NCBI GenBank assembly: GCA_021604725.1
Contig: BQJN01000001.1
Location: 37,184-101,183 of the forward strand
Direction: 5' to 3'
Length of the DNA: 64,000 nucleotides
Source: Lysobacteraceae bacterium
Lineage (GTDB): Bacteria; Pseudomonadota; Gammaproteobacteria; Xanthomonadales; BQJN01
This document shows positions 61,247 through 64,000 of the stretch, piece after piece (position 1 is the stretch's first letter; every line of letters starts with the position of its first letter). The notes under the pieces are model-generated. The model worked only from the letters and a program-made list of their open reading frames with translations, was not told the origin of the DNA and did no database searches. The position numbers and the translations under genes are program-made.

Positions 61247-61430
61247 GGGTTTCAAGGAGCTACGCCACCCACACGCGGATCGCTCTGACCACAGCCAAAC
61301 GCACTACGGAAGGTGCGTACCAGGCAAATAACAAAATGGCCAGGGACGGCGCAACCTGCAACTTCTCTGGCACAAGGAGGTGCCAGCGTCTATTTCGTTC
61401 GGCGATCTCAATGTGGCACTATGGCGGCCG

Positions 61431-61769
61431 ATGCCAATCGATCCTGAGATTATCTACAACGCCGTTCGTTCGGTACCCCCAGGTCTGGTCGCCAGTTATG
61501 GTCAGGTGGCCGCCATGGCTGGCTTGCCTGGACGAGCGAGACTGGTGGGGCGCACCTTGCGCGTGGCCCCGAACAACATTGATGTGCCGTGGTACCGAGT
61601 GGTTCGGGCTGATCGATCTTTGGCCTTCACGGATGGCAGCGATGCCTATGAACGACAGCGTCAGCTACTGGAAGCCGAAGGCGTTGAGTTTCGCGGCTTG
61701 AAGGTGCTGCCGGCATTTCAGATTCGATTCGATGCCCTGGACGCGGCCCTGTGGGCACCTATTGACTGA
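61431..61769 (+). CDS. Alkyltransferase-like protein (ATL; MGMT C-terminal-domain fold without active-site Cys)
   Basis: IYNAVRSVPPGLVASYGQVAAMAGLPGRARLVGRTLRVAP...VPWYRVVRADRSLAF: Trp where MGMT has Cys in PCHRV. Confidence 0.82.
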   Translation: MPIDPEIIYNAVRSVPPGLVASYGQVAAMAGLPGRARLVGRTLRVAPNNIDVPWYRVVRADRSLAFTDGSDAYERQRQLLEAEGVEFRGLKVLPAFQIRFDALDAALWAPID

Positions 61770-61776
61770 CGGACCA

Positions 61777-62211
61777 ATGAGCGAACGATCGACCAACGAC
61801 CTCTACCGTGACACGGTGCTCAAACACAATCGAAAGCCGCATGGCTATGACGGTGATCATGAGGTGACGCATCAAGCCAGCCTGCACAACCAGGTCTGTG
61901 GTGATCACGTGACAGTGCGGCTGCTTGTGGAGCACGAGCAAGTGCTTGCAGCCTCCTTCTGCGGCGAGTCATGTGCGATTTGTACCGCTTCTGCGTCCAT
62001 CTTGTGCCAGAGTGCCGTAGGGCGTTCGGTGTCTGCCCTGGTGGCTGGCCATCGCGACCTTGAGCGGGCGCTGGGTTCGAATGGTGATCAGGTGCTGGAC
62101 TGGCCCGATGCCAATGGTCTGGTAGGCGTCAGGAAGTTTCCGTCTCGAGTACGTTGCGCCCTGTTGCCCTGGGAGGCGAGTACCAAGGCCCTGCTTGAAG
62201 CCTCATTGTAG
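61777..62211 (+). CDS. SufU/IscU-like iron-sulfur scaffold protein
   Basis: LYRDTVLKHNRKPHG, NQVCGDHVTVRL, GESCAICTASASILC, RVRCALLPWEA. Confidence 0.85.
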   Translation: MSERSTNDLYRDTVLKHNRKPHGYDGDHEVTHQASLHNQVCGDHVTVRLLVEHEQVLAASFCGESCAICTASASILCQSAVGRSVSALVAGHRDLERALGSNGDQVLDWPDANGLVGVRKFPSRVRCALLPWEASTKALLEASL

Positions 62212-63516
62212 TAGAGGCTGACGTCGCAGGTACCAGGCCAGCGAAAGGGCACGCGCGATCAGAAATACCATAAAACTAATCCAAAGGCCGTGGTTACCAA
62301 ACTCAAACAACTGCTCAAGCAGATAGTAGACGCCAAGATAAGCCAGCAGTGATGCGATCATGCCATTTCGCATGTCGCTGCCGCGCGAGGCACCAATGAA
62401 AATGCCATCGAGCACAAAGCTCCACACCGAAATCAACGGTGAGGCGATCATCCACGGTAGAAACGCGGCGGCCGATGCCATGACTTCGGGCAAATCAGTC
62501 ATCAATCCAATCAGCGCGTTGCCAGCGACGGCAAAGGCCAGTGTGGCCAACACCGCAGTGCCGAGCGACCATGCGAACACAGCGCGCAATGTCTGGCTTA
62601 ACTCAGACCGGTTGCGACGCCCCAGTGCTTTGCCGACCAAAGCCTCTGCGGCATGGGCGAAGCCGTCCAGGCCATAGGCCATCAATCCCTGTAGGTTCAT
62701 CAATATGGCGTTGGCTGCCAGAATGACGTCACCCTGGCTGGCGCCGGCCTGAGTGAAAAAGGCAAAAGCGAAGATCAAACAAAGCGTGCGAATGAAGATG
62801 TCGCGATTGACAGCCAGTTCAGCAGTTAATTCGGACCACCGCCAAAGCCGAGCAATATTGATCGGGCCGGCGATTGGGCGCCAACGCCTGACCAACAGGA
62901 CCAGGCCGGTAACTAGTCCGGTGTACTCCGCGATTACCGACGCCGTGGCAACGCCATTAACCGTCCAGCCAAGGTGAACGACAAAATACAGGTCGAGGAC
63001 GATATTGGTAACGTTGGTGGTGAGCAACATGATCAGCGGTCCACGCGCTGACTGCAGCCCCAGAAACCATCCAATCAAGACGTAGTTGAGCAGTGTTGCC
63101 GGTGACGACCAAATGCGGACGGTGAAGTACTCTGTCGCCAACATTTCTACATTTTGGCTGGCATCAATCAGCCAGAAGGCAGCTGATTGAAGTGGCCCGC
63201 CCAACGCAACCAGCGCTGCGGCCAGTAACAATGCGAAGGATGCCGCGCGCAATAATAGGTGTCGAACGCGCGCGTAGTTGTCGGCACCGAATGCTTGCGC
63301 AGTCAGGCCGGTTGTAGCCATGCGCAGAAACCCAAACCCCCAGAACACAAAACTGAAGATCATGGAGCCGACAGCTACCGCTCCAATGTACTGGGGATCG
63401 GGCAGATGACCCATGACCGCAGTGTCTACAATCCCGATCAGGGGGATAGACAGGTTGGACAAGATCATCGGCCCAGCCAGTCGCCAGACCTCATGGTGCG
63501 TTGGCGACAACCTCAT
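62203..63516 (-). CDS. MATE family efflux transporter (DinF-like)
   Basis: EVWRLAGPMILSNLSIPLIGIVDTAVMGHL; 12-TM pattern. Confidence 0.92.
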   Translation of the reverse strand: MRLSPTHHEVWRLAGPMILSNLSIPLIGIVDTAVMGHLPDPQYIGAVAVGSMIFSFVFWGFGFLRMATTGLTAQAFGADNYARVRHLLLRAASFALLLAAALVALGGPLQSAAFWLIDASQNVEMLATEYFTVRIWSSPATLLNYVLIGWFLGLQSARGPLIMLLTTNVTNIVLDLYFVVHLGWTVNGVATASVIAEYTGLVTGLVLLVRRWRPIAGPINIARLWRWSELTAELAVNRDIFIRTLCLIFAFAFFTQAGASQGDVILAANAILMNLQGLMAYGLDGFAHAAEALVGKALGRRNRSELSQTLRAVFAWSLGTAVLATLAFAVAGNALIGLMTDLPEVMASAAAFLPWMIASPLISVWSFVLDGIFIGASRGSDMRNGMIASLLAYLGVYYLLEQLFEFGNHGLWISFMVFLIARALSLAWYLRRQPLLQ

Positions 63517-63521
63517 TGGCT

Positions 63522-64000
63522 CTACCAGGGTATCGCTTGACCATCATATGCAAAGAATCCGGCGGACTTTGATGAGTCGCTGTCGGCAATCACTTTGCGC
63601 ATGCCCTGCACGCTTTCAGGAGTATCGATCAAGCCGTTTGGCCCACCCATATCGGTACGTACCCAACCTGGGTGCAATTGCAGCACCACCAGGCCCTGAT
63701 CGGCGTGGTCCAGTGCTACGCTTTTCATTGCCGCATTGAGCGCCGCTTTCGATGAGCGATAGATGACGCTGCCACCGGAGCCATTGTCGGCGATGCTGCC
63801 CATTTTCGAGGTGATGTTGGCTATAGTCCGTTTGTTGCTAGCCAGCACCTGCGGCATGAAAGCCTCGGCCACTTTTACTGGCGCAACAGTATTGATTCGA
63901 AGCACGTCCATCCAGGTGTCTACCGGTTGGTCGAAGGCGATGCCCTTGGGCCCATAAACGCCGGCATTGTTGATCAAGACATCAATGGGTTGGCCCGACA
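63522..64000 (-). CDS. SDR family oxidoreductase (partial; N-terminus beyond window edge)
   Basis: SGQPIDVLINNAGVYGPKG, SSKAALNAAMKSVALDHADQGLVVLQLHPGWVRTDMGG. Confidence 0.9.
   Translation of the reverse strand, partial: SGQPIDVLINNAGVYGPKGIAFDQPVDTWMDVLRINTVAPVKVAEAFMPQVLASNKRTIANITSKMGSIADNGSGGSVIYRSSKAALNAAMKSVALDHADQGLVVLQLHPGWVRTDMGGPNGLIDTPESVQGMRKVIADSDSSKSAGFFAYDGQAIPW

Overview
The window reads as a chromosomal segment of a gammaproteobacterium; the species is not identified from sequence alone. I found no phage, plasmid, IS or CRISPR signature. The left ~28 kb is a type IV pilus locus (coaE-pilD-pilC-pilB ... pilA1-pilR-pilA2 ... pilS, all on the minus strand). It is interleaved with an unusually large set of glycan genes: three related GT39-like GT-C membrane proteins, two polyprenyl-P-sugar-synthase-like GT2s, other GT2 and GT4 enzymes, a MOP flippase, a UPF0104/LPG-synthase-TM-like protein, a TMTC-like TPR membrane protein directly downstream of pilA1, an STT3-like protein directly upstream of pilS, and a ParB-like/NTase-like/FkbM chimera. 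The rest is mostly housekeeping: sucCD, nadE, GMC oxidoreductase, bamD, rluD, pgeF, clpB, aspS, nudB, yebC, ruvCAB, ybgC, tolQRAB-pal-cpoB, queE, queC, tRNA-Lys, two Sel1-repeat proteins, an ATL-like protein, a SufU-like protein, a MATE transporter and an SDR. The strongest hunt items are: (1) a candidate pilin/surface glycosylation system embedded in a split pilSR/pilA locus; (2) a sharply bounded gene-conversion tract between two pilA genes flanking pilR; (3) a -24/-12 promoter with a 31-bp-spaced direct repeat upstream of pilA1; (4) a 165-bp tandem repeat that reuses the 3' end of tRNA-Lys; (5) an array of hairpins with near-constant loops and different but self-complementary arms; (6) a ~43-bp hairpin element starting at the stop codon of two unrelated genes; (7) a repeat-derived ORF between tolQ and tolR.
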